The notes beneath the pieces were generated by a model that was given only the letters and a program-made list of their open reading frames with translations, made no database searches and was not told the DNA's origin. Both the position numbers and the translations under genes were made by a program. Positions 8,993 through 17,195 of a stretch of DNA of 33,883 nucleotides are shown here, in pieces (the stretch's first letter is position 1; each line of letters begins with the position of its first letter). The stretch comes from a virus. The stretch is from the IMG/VR virus record IMGVR_UViG_3300033153_002687, positions 1 to 33,883 of that record; one strand, written 5' to 3'.

Positions 8993-9021
8993 AAAGACCC
9001 CTTTAATTAGGGGTCTTTTTT
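8993..9021 (+). terminator. Intrinsic terminator after the capsid genes
   Basis: Bases 8993-9001 (AAAGACCCC) pair perfectly with 9010-9018 (GGGGTCTTT) around an eight-base AT loop, and the stem runs into a T tract at 9016-9021. This is a classic rho-independent terminator. It follows the capsid accessory gene by 11 bases and would end or attenuate the highly expressed capsid transcript. The A residues at the 5' foot would also allow weak function in the other direction. Confidence 0.85.
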
Positions 9022-9043
9022 AACTTTTTAATTATATTATATT

Positions 9044-9802
9044 ATGTCAATAAAAGAATTAGAAGATAAATGGGAGATCAAGGATCGTCATTATTATCTT
9101 AATATGGGAAAAAGTCCCTTATCTTATACTTTAGCGTCTAAACATACACAGAGATTTCCTCTGTTATATTTTGATGAAGAAAAAGGTTATAATAGAGAGC
9201 TTAGATATGCTACTAATCAGAAGTCTGTATTTGTTGATGAACAACAAGGTTCATCTACATTAGCTCATATTATATTTAAAGATGGAGGATTATATGTTCC
9301 AAAAGAAAAACAAAATTTACAAAAATTATTATCTTTATATCACCCTCAAAAAGGTAAAAGATATGCAGAGCAAGATGATGTTAAAGAAGCTAGTAGCGAC
9401 TTAGAAGATATAGAAATAGAATTTATGGCTTTAGAAGCAGCTAGACACATTGAAATGGAGCACGCTGAAGCTATACTAAGAGTAGAGCAAGGTTCTAGTG
9501 TATCAGATCTTAGTTCTAAGGAGTTGAAAAGAGATTTATATCTATTTGCTAAAAGAAATCCTAGATTGTTTTTAGAATTAGTTTCTGATGAGAATGTGAA
9601 ATTGAGAAATTTCGCTATAAAAGCTACAGAAGCTGGAATCATTAAATTGTCTGATGATCAAAGAACATTCAAATGGGGAAGTAACGGTAGAAAATTAATG
9701 ACAGTTCCTTTTGAAGAACACCCTTACTCAGCATTTGCTGCTTATCTCAAAACTGATGAAGGATTAGAGGTATATAAATCTATGGAAAAGAAAATGAGTT
9801 AA
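9044..9802 (+). CDS. Phage protein of unknown function between two terminators
   Basis: A 252-aa soluble protein. The N-terminal half is beta-rich and aromatic (WEIKDRHYYL, then SPLSYTLASKH and PLLYFDEEKGY). The middle, about residues 115-170, is a Glu-rich helical segment (DLEDIEIEFMALEAARHIEM). The C-terminal half contains KRNPRLFLELV and the block SDDQRTFKWGSNGRKLMTVP. I recall this general pattern from marine phages, where it is annotated only as hypothetical. The location between capsid and connector genes suggests a virion or head-completion role, but nothing in the sequence proves it. It forms its own unit, with a terminator on each side. The leader before the ATG begins in the T tract of the upstream terminator. 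Confidence 0.7.
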   Translation: MSIKELEDKWEIKDRHYYLNMGKSPLSYTLASKHTQRFPLLYFDEEKGYNRELRYATNQKSVFVDEQQGSSTLAHIIFKDGGLYVPKEKQNLQKLLSLYHPQKGKRYAEQDDVKEASSDLEDIEIEFMALEAARHIEMEHAEAILRVEQGSSVSDLSSKELKRDLYLFAKRNPRLFLELVSDENVKLRNFAIKATEAGIIKLSDDQRTFKWGSNGRKLMTVPFEEHPYSAFAAYLKTDEGLEVYKSMEKKMS

Positions 9803-9829
9803 ATCTTTTCTAAACCTGTGATACTATTT

Positions 9830-9855
9830 AAGGCGGCACTACGCCGCCTTTTTTT
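9830..9855 (+). terminator. Strong GC-rich intrinsic terminator
   Basis: Bases 9830-9837 (AAGGCGGC) pair perfectly with 9843-9850 (GCCGCCTT) around the five-base loop ACTAC, followed by seven T residues from 9849. The GC-rich stem stands out sharply from the AT-rich surroundings. It ends the 9044-9802 gene and separates the head module from the connector and tail module. Confidence 0.9.
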
Positions 9856-9872
9856 CAATAAAGAAACCACCA

Positions 9873-10610
9873 ATGGCAATAAACGTAAATACAGTATATA
9901 GAACTTGCTTGTTTATAATAAATAAAGAACAAAGAGGTTATTTAACTCCAGCGGAGTTTAATAGTATAGCTACACAGGTACAATTAGAAGTATTTGAAAA
10001 ATATTTTGAAGATAAAAATCAACAGTTAAGGTTACCAGAAAATGAAAGTGAATATGCGAATAGAGTAAAAAACGTTGACAATCAAATATCTATATTTAAA
10101 GAAATTACTTCATTAGCTCCTGATTGGATAGTAGGGACTAATGAATTTAATCAACCAGCCAATGTCCACAGGATAGGTACTGTAATCTACAAAGACGAAC
10201 AAGAATTACAAAGAGTGGAGCGCAACGATTGGCTACGAATTAACATGTCTAAACTCACTCGTCCGAGTGCGAATTATCCTATATACATCTATGAGAGTGA
10301 TAAGATTATTATTCAACCTCCTAGTTTAGTAGTTCCAGATCCCTTAAACCCAGCTCAAATTTTAGATCAATTTAGTTTAAGCTATGTTAGAAAACCGTTA
10401 AACCCTGTATGGTCTTATACGGTTCAACCTAGTAATGGAGCTTTTATATATGACTCACTAACTTCTCAAGATTTTGAAATAGATGACGTTGATCAAACAG
10501 AAGTTATACTAAAAGTATTATTATATGCTGGTGTAGTAATTAGAGACCCTCAAATTGTACAAGCCGCTGCAGGTCAAATTGCCGCAGAAGATCAAAACGA
10601 AAAAACTTAA
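9873..10610 (+). CDS. Head-tail connector (ring-like) protein 1
   Basis: A 245-aa protein. The N-terminus (NVNTVYRTCLFIINKEQRGY, with LTPAEFNSIA following) is a helical adaptor-like segment. The middle is beta-rich (IYIYESDKIIIQPPSLVV, residues about 137-154), and the end is a helical block, QTEVILKVLLYAGVVIRDP, then QAAAGQIAAEDQNEK. I recall this ending, a helix that leads into a short 'QxAAxxxAxE' tail, from the ring/connector proteins that sit between portal and muzzle in crAss-like phages. It would form a collar that joins the portal to the tail. The first gene after the second terminator, it begins a long same-strand run of genes. The assignment is by pattern and position. Confidence 0.65.
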   Translation: MAINVNTVYRTCLFIINKEQRGYLTPAEFNSIATQVQLEVFEKYFEDKNQQLRLPENESEYANRVKNVDNQISIFKEITSLAPDWIVGTNEFNQPANVHRIGTVIYKDEQELQRVERNDWLRINMSKLTRPSANYPIYIYESDKIIIQPPSLVVPDPLNPAQILDQFSLSYVRKPLNPVWSYTVQPSNGAFIYDSLTSQDFEIDDVDQTEVILKVLLYAGVVIRDPQIVQAAAGQIAAEDQNEKT

Positions 10611-10616
10611 TAAATT

Positions 10617-11951
10617 ATGGCTAACTATGGATTTTCTCCAAACGGAGGTTTTATAAATGAAACTAACGAACAGTATTATGTAGGACACCAAGCTAAAGTA
10701 GCAGATGGTAGTTCTTCTTATAAGTTTACTTTTGATGAGGTTTTAACAATGGCAGCAGCAGCTAGCCCTACTACTCCAACTGATTGGTCTTCTTGGAATC
10801 CAAGTGATCCCAACTTTATGTTGAATAATTTTGACTTGATGATTAGCACAGGTGGTTTAGATCCTTATGTACTATGGGATGGTACAAATGGTGGTATAGC
10901 TGGCGGTCCTTATGGTTTCAAAGTTTCTCAATTTTCTGACACTCAAGATTTTAGTGTTATAGAATTCTACGATATAAATACTGGTTTACCTGCAAATGCA
11001 GTTGCTAATGGGTATTATATACAGGTTAGATTAAAATCTATGTTAGTTGATGGAGCACCTAATTACGGAGATTATCAGTTTATTTCTATTAAAGATATTG
11101 TTAATAATTTTTTAGTAGGTTATGTTGGAGAAGGTAAATTAATTCCACATGCTAAAAGAACTGATATTATGTTCCATGCTAAAAGAGGTTTACAAGAATT
11201 TTCCTATGATACTTTACCTAGTATAAAATCTCAAGAAATAACTATCCCACCAACATTATCTGTCATAATTCCACAAGACTACGTTAATCATGTTCAATTG
11301 TCATGGGTTGATGATAATGGTATAAAAAGAATTATATATCCTACCACGTTAACTAGTAATCCCACCGAAACACCTTTACAAGATCAGAACATAACTCAAA
11401 ATAGTAATTATGGCTTTGCTTTTCCAAGTGAAGGATATGGTATACCAATGCAAGATCAGTTTGGTGAAAATCTAGAGGGAACTTCTTTAACAGAAGAAAG
11501 ATGGGAAAACATACCAGAAAATCTTGAAAAAGAATGGGCACAATATGGAAGTGTTTGGAGTTATAGGAACTTTTGGGGAGCTTATGGAAAAAGATACGGA
11601 ACAAACCCCGAACTAATGCAAGTTAATGGATGGTATACTATAAACAAAAGAGAAGGTAAATTTTCTTTCAGTAGTAATTTAAGAGGGAGATTGATTTTAT
11701 TAGAGTATATTTCAGATGGACTAGCATACGAAGAAGATATGAAAGTTCCTAAGCTTGCTGAAGAAGCTTTATACATGCACATAGCTCACGCTGTTCTAGC
11801 AAGTAGAATGAATGTTCCAGAATACATTGTACAGAGGTATAAGAAAGATAGAAGAGCAGCATTAAGAAATGCTAAGATAAGATTAGAAAATATAAAACCA
11901 AATGAGTTTGTACGTATTGCTCGTGGAAAATCTAAATGGATTAAATATTAA
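10617..11951 (+). CDS. Head-tail connector (ring/stopper-like) protein 2
   Basis: A 444-aa protein six bases after the first connector gene. The N-terminal 170 residues are Gly/Ser/Asp-rich and look like an exposed beta domain. Residues about 170-260 form a beta core with a Pro-rich turn (EITIPPTLSVIIPQDYV). The C-terminal 75 residues are helical and basic (KLAEEALYMHIAHAVLASRM, then RLENIKPNEFVRIARGKSKW). That C-terminal block is what I recall from conserved connector proteins of marine and crAss-like podoviruses. It probably forms part of the tail collar between portal and muzzle. No enzymatic motif is present. Confidence 0.6.
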   Translation: MANYGFSPNGGFINETNEQYYVGHQAKVADGSSSYKFTFDEVLTMAAAASPTTPTDWSSWNPSDPNFMLNNFDLMISTGGLDPYVLWDGTNGGIAGGPYGFKVSQFSDTQDFSVIEFYDINTGLPANAVANGYYIQVRLKSMLVDGAPNYGDYQFISIKDIVNNFLVGYVGEGKLIPHAKRTDIMFHAKRGLQEFSYDTLPSIKSQEITIPPTLSVIIPQDYVNHVQLSWVDDNGIKRIIYPTTLTSNPTETPLQDQNITQNSNYGFAFPSEGYGIPMQDQFGENLEGTSLTEERWENIPENLEKEWAQYGSVWSYRNFWGAYGKRYGTNPELMQVNGWYTINKREGKFSFSSNLRGRLILLEYISDGLAYEEDMKVPKLAEEALYMHIAHAVLASRMNVPEYIVQRYKKDRRAALRNAKIRLENIKPNEFVRIARGKSKWIKY

Positions 11952-11955
11952 TTAA

Positions 11956-14900
11956 ATGGCAGAAAGTAAGAATACATTTATTCAGTCCAAGATGAACCAA
12001 GACTTGGACGCTAGAATTATTCCTAATGGTCAATATAGAAGTGGATTAAACGTAAGTATAAGCAGATCAGAATCTGCAGACGTAGGAGCGTTAGAAACAG
12101 TTTTAGGTAATTTAGAGATAACTGATTTTGGTTTAACAGATTGCAATCTAAAAGCTATTGGTCATTATATGGATGTTGCTAATGATAGAATTATTGTATT
12201 TTTAACAAACTATAGTGATAGTTCTCCTACTAGGTTAGATAACATTACAGGTTCATCTGTCAACAACGTTGAGTCTTATATAGCTTATTATGATATAAGA
12301 AACAATACAGGTAGTTTATTAGTAGGAGGTTCATTTTTAAACTTTTCTAAAACACATCCTATTCATGGTATAAATTTAATAGAAGATTTACTTTTTTGGA
12401 CTGACAATAGAAATCAACCAAGAAAAATTAATATCTCTAATGCTATTAATGAACCTTATGTACCAAGTGTAAGTCAAGGTTATTACTACAATGAAGATCA
12501 AATTTCAGTAGCTAAGTATTATCCACATGAAGCTATTTATTTATTAGAACCTAATACAACGCCAAGCGCTTTTGATAGATATGAAAGTGGTATGAAGGAT
12601 GTTGTTAGCGAGTGGTTACCACCTCATTGCTTGCTAGAAGTAAAAGCACCTTCAAGTAATACGTTTATAACAGTTTCAGGTGTTCATGAAATAGGTAGTG
12701 GTAAAACACTAGATCCTAGTTTTGCATTAGCACAATCTGATAGAATAACTGGACCTAATATAGAACCTACCGTGGGTGCTGTTCCTTTTGAAGTTGTTAT
12801 TCAAAGTGCTTCTATAGTTGGGTCTGATACAGTTATAGGATTAGCTAATTGCTTGAATGCTCCAAACGTTGGAGATATTCTTTATGTACAAAGAAGAAAT
12901 CCTTATTACAATGCTAGTTGGCCTGGAGATCCTGACTATTTAAAAGATAAATTCGCAAGATTTAGCTATAGATTTAAATTTGATGATGGAGAATACTCTC
13001 TTATAGCTCCGTTTACTCAAATAGCTTTTGTTCCCGAACAAGATGGTTATTTTCTCACAAATAACATTAATCCCAATAACATAGACAATTCTGGTCCTGA
13101 TCAAGAAACAGAAACGTACAGAAGTACAGTTGTTTCATTTATGGAAAATAAAGCAAATGACATCACACTAACTGTGCCTGCACCTACAGATTTAGAGATA
13201 GATGGATCTTTAATGGCTTGGTCTGAAGTAAATGACAGGTTAAAGATAGTAGAAGTTGATATATTGTGGAAATCTGCAGATGATCAATCTATAAAAGTAA
13301 TAGAAACTTTACCTATTGATTACTTTAAAGATAATAATACTTCTTACCTTAGTTATAATTATCAATCTACTAAACCTTGGAAAACTTTACCAACAGCTGA
13401 ATTAACTCGAGTATATGATAAAGTTCCTGTAAGAGCTTTAGGGCAAGAAAGTGCTGGTAACAGAATAATCTATGGCAATTTTTTAGATAAACATACTTCT
13501 CCACCACCTTTAGATTATACCGTTATAATTGATGAAAAAATCAACTTACCTGATGAGACAAGTGAAGCATTTAATTTAAACCAATATGTTAGAAAAGAAT
13601 ATCAAAATCACACTTTAAAACAAAATAGAACTTACCAAGTAGGGGTTGTTTTAGCTGATAGATATGGAAGACAGTCAGATGTTATTTTATCAGCAGTTAC
13701 TAATGGTGATTTTGGAAAAGCTTCTACTATTTATCATCCTTATAGAGACAAAAACGCTTATTTAGTTACAGACCGAAATGACGCACAAGATCCAAATGAT
13801 ACTTGGCCAGGTGATCAGTTAATAACTTTATTTAATAATACTATTCCAAAATCTATATCTACTGCTGCTGGATATCCAGGTTTATTTAGTATAAATGACG
13901 GATCTATCGCTTCTGTTAAAAACATTACATCCTTTGATCCTGCTGAATGGGTTACAGGTGTACCAGCATGTGGATCAGGTTGTTTTTTTATAATAGATAT
14001 TAACGGTGCTGAAATGAGGTTTGAAATCTGTGACAATGGAAGTGGTGTAGCAGAGATAAATTTAGAAAGCATTGAATTTACAAACACAGAAGGAAAGTTT
14101 GTAAATGGTGAGGTTGTTGATGTTTGTAAAGCAAATGCACTAGCACTACCATTCTGCAATAACGCTGCTATACCTAATAGTTGTTTTCAAATGGAAGTAT
14201 CATGTCCAGAAAACAATCCTCTAGGTTGGTATAGTTATAAAATAGTTGTTAAACAAACAGAACAAGAATACTACAATGTCTATTTACCAGGAATGTTAGC
14301 TGGTTATCCTAGAGACATTATCGGTTCTTCTTTAGTAGTAGATCCCGTCACAGGTACTGTAAGTAGCCCATTGGTTACGGGAGAAAAATATCCTTCAGGT
14401 TTAACAGAAAAAGAATGTCACATAGTACTAATTAATGATAACGTTAATAAAGTACCTAGAGATCTTAAAGAAGTGGGTCCTGACCAACAACAGTTTAGAA
14501 GTAGTGTTACTCTTTATGGGAGAGTTGAAAATAAGAAAGAAGAAGCTGATGGAGGCCAATGGATGAATATAAATCAACAATATCAACCTGAAATAATTGG
14601 TGATACTGTTACTACTATAGGTCCTATGGGAGAGTTAAGCTTAGGAAGTTTTGACCAAGCAGGAACTAGTAATTTAAACTACAATAGAGAAGGCGCTGGT
14701 GCTTTAGATCCTTTACTTCCTCCTCACTGGTACAGTGGTGATAGCAACCCTTTAATTGCTAGAATTTCTACTCAAAAGCAAATTGGTCAACCACAAGTGG
14801 GTAACCCAGGTGCTTGGGATGATGAAACTATGACACCTTTTTTGTCAGTTTACGAAACAAAACCTATTGAATCTTTATTAGATATTTATTGGGAAACCAC

Positions 14901-17184
14901 AACATCTGGTTTAATATCAGAACTTAATAAAGAGATAGTATTATCAGAAGATGGAGTGTTTGCAGAAACTATTTCTAATGCACAAATAATAATTCCAGAA
15001 GAAGGGTATGCTGATGGTGTTACTCCTATTTCCGCTATATTTTGGGCTGAAGGGCCAAATGGTCTTGATTTAGATGACGCTAGTTTTCAAGCTACAATTG
15101 AATTAGTGAATGTGACTTACGCAGATGGAAGCGTGTCTTTACCTCAAAAGTTTCAATTGCTATCTGCAGGAATTCCAGGTAAAAATAGATATTATTTAAC
15201 TAAAGCGTATGGACAATATCAGTTAGCATATGAAGATCCTAACAAAACAAACTTAAAGTTCATATTTGAAGTTACTCAAGTATTACCAAACCCAAGCGGT
15301 GGTGCTGGACTTCCAATTACCACTACTATTGTTGTACCCGGTATTGTGACAAATGAAGTTCCTAATGAGGTTATGTATCCTGATCGTCAAGCAATTAAGG
15401 AATTAAATTATTTAAATTTCCTATTTCCTTCTGCAAACCCTTATCCTTATGGAAACACTGGTGGTACAGGAACAAGTGGAACAAGCGCAGCATGTAGAGA
15501 GTTAATAATGCCAAATTTACAAGCATGTCTATATCCTCCAACCCAAGGAAACAACTACTTAAACTCTTTCCAATATTATACCCCTACTTATTCTGATAAA
15601 GCAAATGTAGGAACTGGAGTTAATTATTGGTTAGCTGATGGAGATCCATATGAAAGAGAAACTGGTAAAGGAGTAGTTTTAACTGCACCTGGTTATAATT
15701 TTAATCCAGCCTTTGCTTGGAATGGTGAATTTGCAGCGAAAAATGGTGTTTATGGGTCGACTGATCCTGTTCCACCATTACCTATTTCTTACCAAGTTTG
15801 TGATGAAATTGTATATGAAGTTGTAAGAGCTTATCAGGTAAGTGCTATTTTAAGTTATAATCAAACAGAATGGAATGCAGATAATGATAGAAACAATGGG
15901 CTTGACTCTTGTGTTAGACCTGAAAACGCAGCTTCAGAAGATTCTTCTCAAGTTCCTCCTCCACAAATAGAATATGTTTTTGGGCAACAACCCACTTTTG
16001 TTGACGCAAACGGTGTTGGTTTAGCAAACATGGTTAATGGTACTGATCCTTCTACAGGTAATGGATATAAAAGTATACAGTATAGATTAGGAATGAATCA
16101 ACGTGTTCAAATAGATCCAAATAGCTGTCCATCAAATCAAAGACATTATGCTGACCAAATATTAAATGGGCCTCAATATATAGACTATCAACCTAATTGG
16201 GGTATACCTAATCCAGCAGATAATAGTCTTAGTGGTAATGGAGAAAAATATGTAGGAGAAAAGTATAATGCTTCAATTGGTACTGACAGCGCTCCAAGAC
16301 ATTACTGGGTAGATCTAGATGCTAAAATGAGGTTTTACACTAGGAGAAGAGATGCTGGAGATCCATCTCTTCCTGCTAATTTTTGGGATAATATTGAAGC
16401 AGCAGCTTTTGGTACTTATAATATATGGTATGATAGCACTTGTGGAGCTGATAACCCAAATGGAGCAGATCAAGTTTTATTACCATTTAAGTATGGGAAT
16501 AGTAATTTTGATCCTAACGCTGGCGCAAATGGAGAATACGGACCATGGCCAAGTTCAACAAACACAGCTTTAGATTATTCAATCGTAAATGGAGCACAAG
16601 TAGAACATTACCAAATGCAAGAAATTAATGCAGTAAATATTTGGGGAACTGCTGGACCTTGGTCGTTAACTGGTACAAGTACTAATGTTGAGAATGGTAA
16701 TGGTCTAGCTTTGACTTTACGACAGATGCCTAATTTAAATGCTTCATATTCTACTTCTCAAAGAGCTGCATGGAGTCGATCATATTGGAAACAACGCACA
16801 CCTCATTTTGCAGCTAGAAACAATGGAAATTGCTCATGGGGTACGTCTGCAGCTAAAGGTTTATTGGAAGTTGTTCCTGGTGTTGTCGGAGGTCAAGAAA
16901 TTAAAATGCCTCCAGGTAGATACGTAGTGACAGTTGCAGCTATAGATAAAAATGGTTCTGGTTTAAGATATGAATGGGATATACCTGTAACTATATACGA
17001 AACTGCTATACATGAAGGAAGGTTTCCAAATGGAATAGGTGATGGGTCTTGTAATGGTACTGGTTTACTCGTTAATACTAATATTGCTGGCAATAATACT
17101 GGTCCTATTCGTTCATCATCTTCTCCTTATGGATGTGTTACTACATACGATCTAAATTGTAGTGGTATTCAGAGATGTACTTAA
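11956..17184 (+). CDS. Large muzzle/nozzle-type tail protein (N-terminal part)
   Basis: A 1742-aa structural protein. Residues 8-52 (FIQSKMNQDLDARIIPNG, then YRSGLNVSISRSESADVG) resemble the start of crAss-like muzzle proteins and of P22-type DNA-stabilisation proteins. Further familiar blocks are DNRNQPRKINISN (about 154-166) and a strand segment FSYRFKFDDGEYSLIAPF (about 336-353). The later two thirds are Gly, Pro, Asn and Tyr-rich beta material with scattered Cys, ending in a Cys/Ser/Gly-rich tail (YGCVTTYDLNCSGIQRC). The muzzle closes the podovirus tail and controls DNA exit. Blocks I expect in the second half of a muzzle are absent here but occur in the next gene, so the protein looks divided. 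The long extra region may include a receptor-contacting part. Confidence 0.65.
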   Translation: MAESKNTFIQSKMNQDLDARIIPNGQYRSGLNVSISRSESADVGALETVLGNLEITDFGLTDCNLKAIGHYMDVANDRIIVFLTNYSDSSPTRLDNITGSSVNNVESYIAYYDIRNNTGSLLVGGSFLNFSKTHPIHGINLIEDLLFWTDNRNQPRKINISNAINEPYVPSVSQGYYYNEDQISVAKYYPHEAIYLLEPNTTPSAFDRYESGMKDVVSEWLPPHCLLEVKAPSSNTFITVSGVHEIGSGKTLDPSFALAQSDRITGPNIEPTVGAVPFEVVIQSASIVGSDTVIGLANCLNAPNVGDILYVQRRNPYYNASWPGDPDYLKDKFARFSYRFKFDDGEYSLIAPFTQIAFVPEQDGYFLTNNINPNNIDNSGPDQETETYRSTVVSFMENKANDITLTVPAPTDLEIDGSLMAWSEVNDRLKIVEVDILWKSADDQSIKVIETLPIDYFKDNNTSYLSYNYQSTKPWKTLPTAELTRVYDKVPVRALGQESAGNRIIYGNFLDKHTSPPPLDYTVIIDEKINLPDETSEAFNLNQYVRKEYQNHTLKQNRTYQVGVVLADRYGRQSDVILSAVTNGDFGKASTIYHPYRDKNAYLVTDRNDAQDPNDTWPGDQLITLFNNTIPKSISTAAGYPGLFSINDGSIASVKNITSFDPAEWVTGVPACGSGCFFIIDINGAEMRFEICDNGSGVAEINLESIEFTNTEGKFVNGEVVDVCKANALALPFCNNAAIPNSCFQMEVSCPENNPLGWYSYKIVVKQTEQEYYNVYLPGMLAGYPRDIIGSSLVVDPVTGTVSSPLVTGEKYPSGLTEKECHIVLINDNVNKVPRDLKEVGPDQQQFRSSVTLYGRVENKKEEADGGQWMNINQQYQPEIIGDTVTTIGPMGELSLGSFDQAGTSNLNYNREGAGALDPLLPPHWYSGDSNPLIARISTQKQIGQPQVGNPGAWDDETMTPFLSVYETKPIESLLDIYWETTTSGLISELNKEIVLSEDGVFAETISNAQIIIPEEGYADGVTPISAIFWAEGPNGLDLDDASFQATIELVNVTYADGSVSLPQKFQLLSAGIPGKNRYYLTKAYGQYQLAYEDPNKTNLKFIFEVTQVLPNPSGGAGLPITTTIVVPGIVTNEVPNEVMYPDRQAIKELNYLNFLFPSANPYPYGNTGGTGTSGTSAACRELIMPNLQACLYPPTQGNNYLNSFQYYTPTYSDKANVGTGVNYWLADGDPYERETGKGVVLTAPGYNFNPAFAWNGEFAAKNGVYGSTDPVPPLPISYQVCDEIVYEVVRAYQVSAILSYNQTEWNADNDRNNGLDSCVRPENAASEDSSQVPPPQIEYVFGQQPTFVDANGVGLANMVNGTDPSTGNGYKSIQYRLGMNQRVQIDPNSCPSNQRHYADQILNGPQYIDYQPNWGIPNPADNSLSGNGEKYVGEKYNASIGTDSAPRHYWVDLDAKMRFYTRRRDAGDPSLPANFWDNIEAAAFGTYNIWYDSTCGADNPNGADQVLLPFKYGNSNFDPNAGANGEYGPWPSSTNTALDYSIVNGAQVEHYQMQEINAVNIWGTAGPWSLTGTSTNVENGNGLALTLRQMPNLNASYSTSQRAAWSRSYWKQRTPHFAARNNGNCSWGTSAAKGLLEVVPGVVGGQEIKMPPGRYVVTVAAIDKNGSGLRYEWDIPVTIYETAIHEGRFPNGIGDGSCNGTGLLVNTNIAGNNTGPIRSSSSPYGCVTTYDLNCSGIQRCT

Positions 17185-17195
17185 AATAAATAATT

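Noticed and set aside
16352-16927. Small plus-strand ORFs within the 1742-aa gene
   Set aside because: Out of frame with a clearly coding large protein, and no supporting motif or leader.
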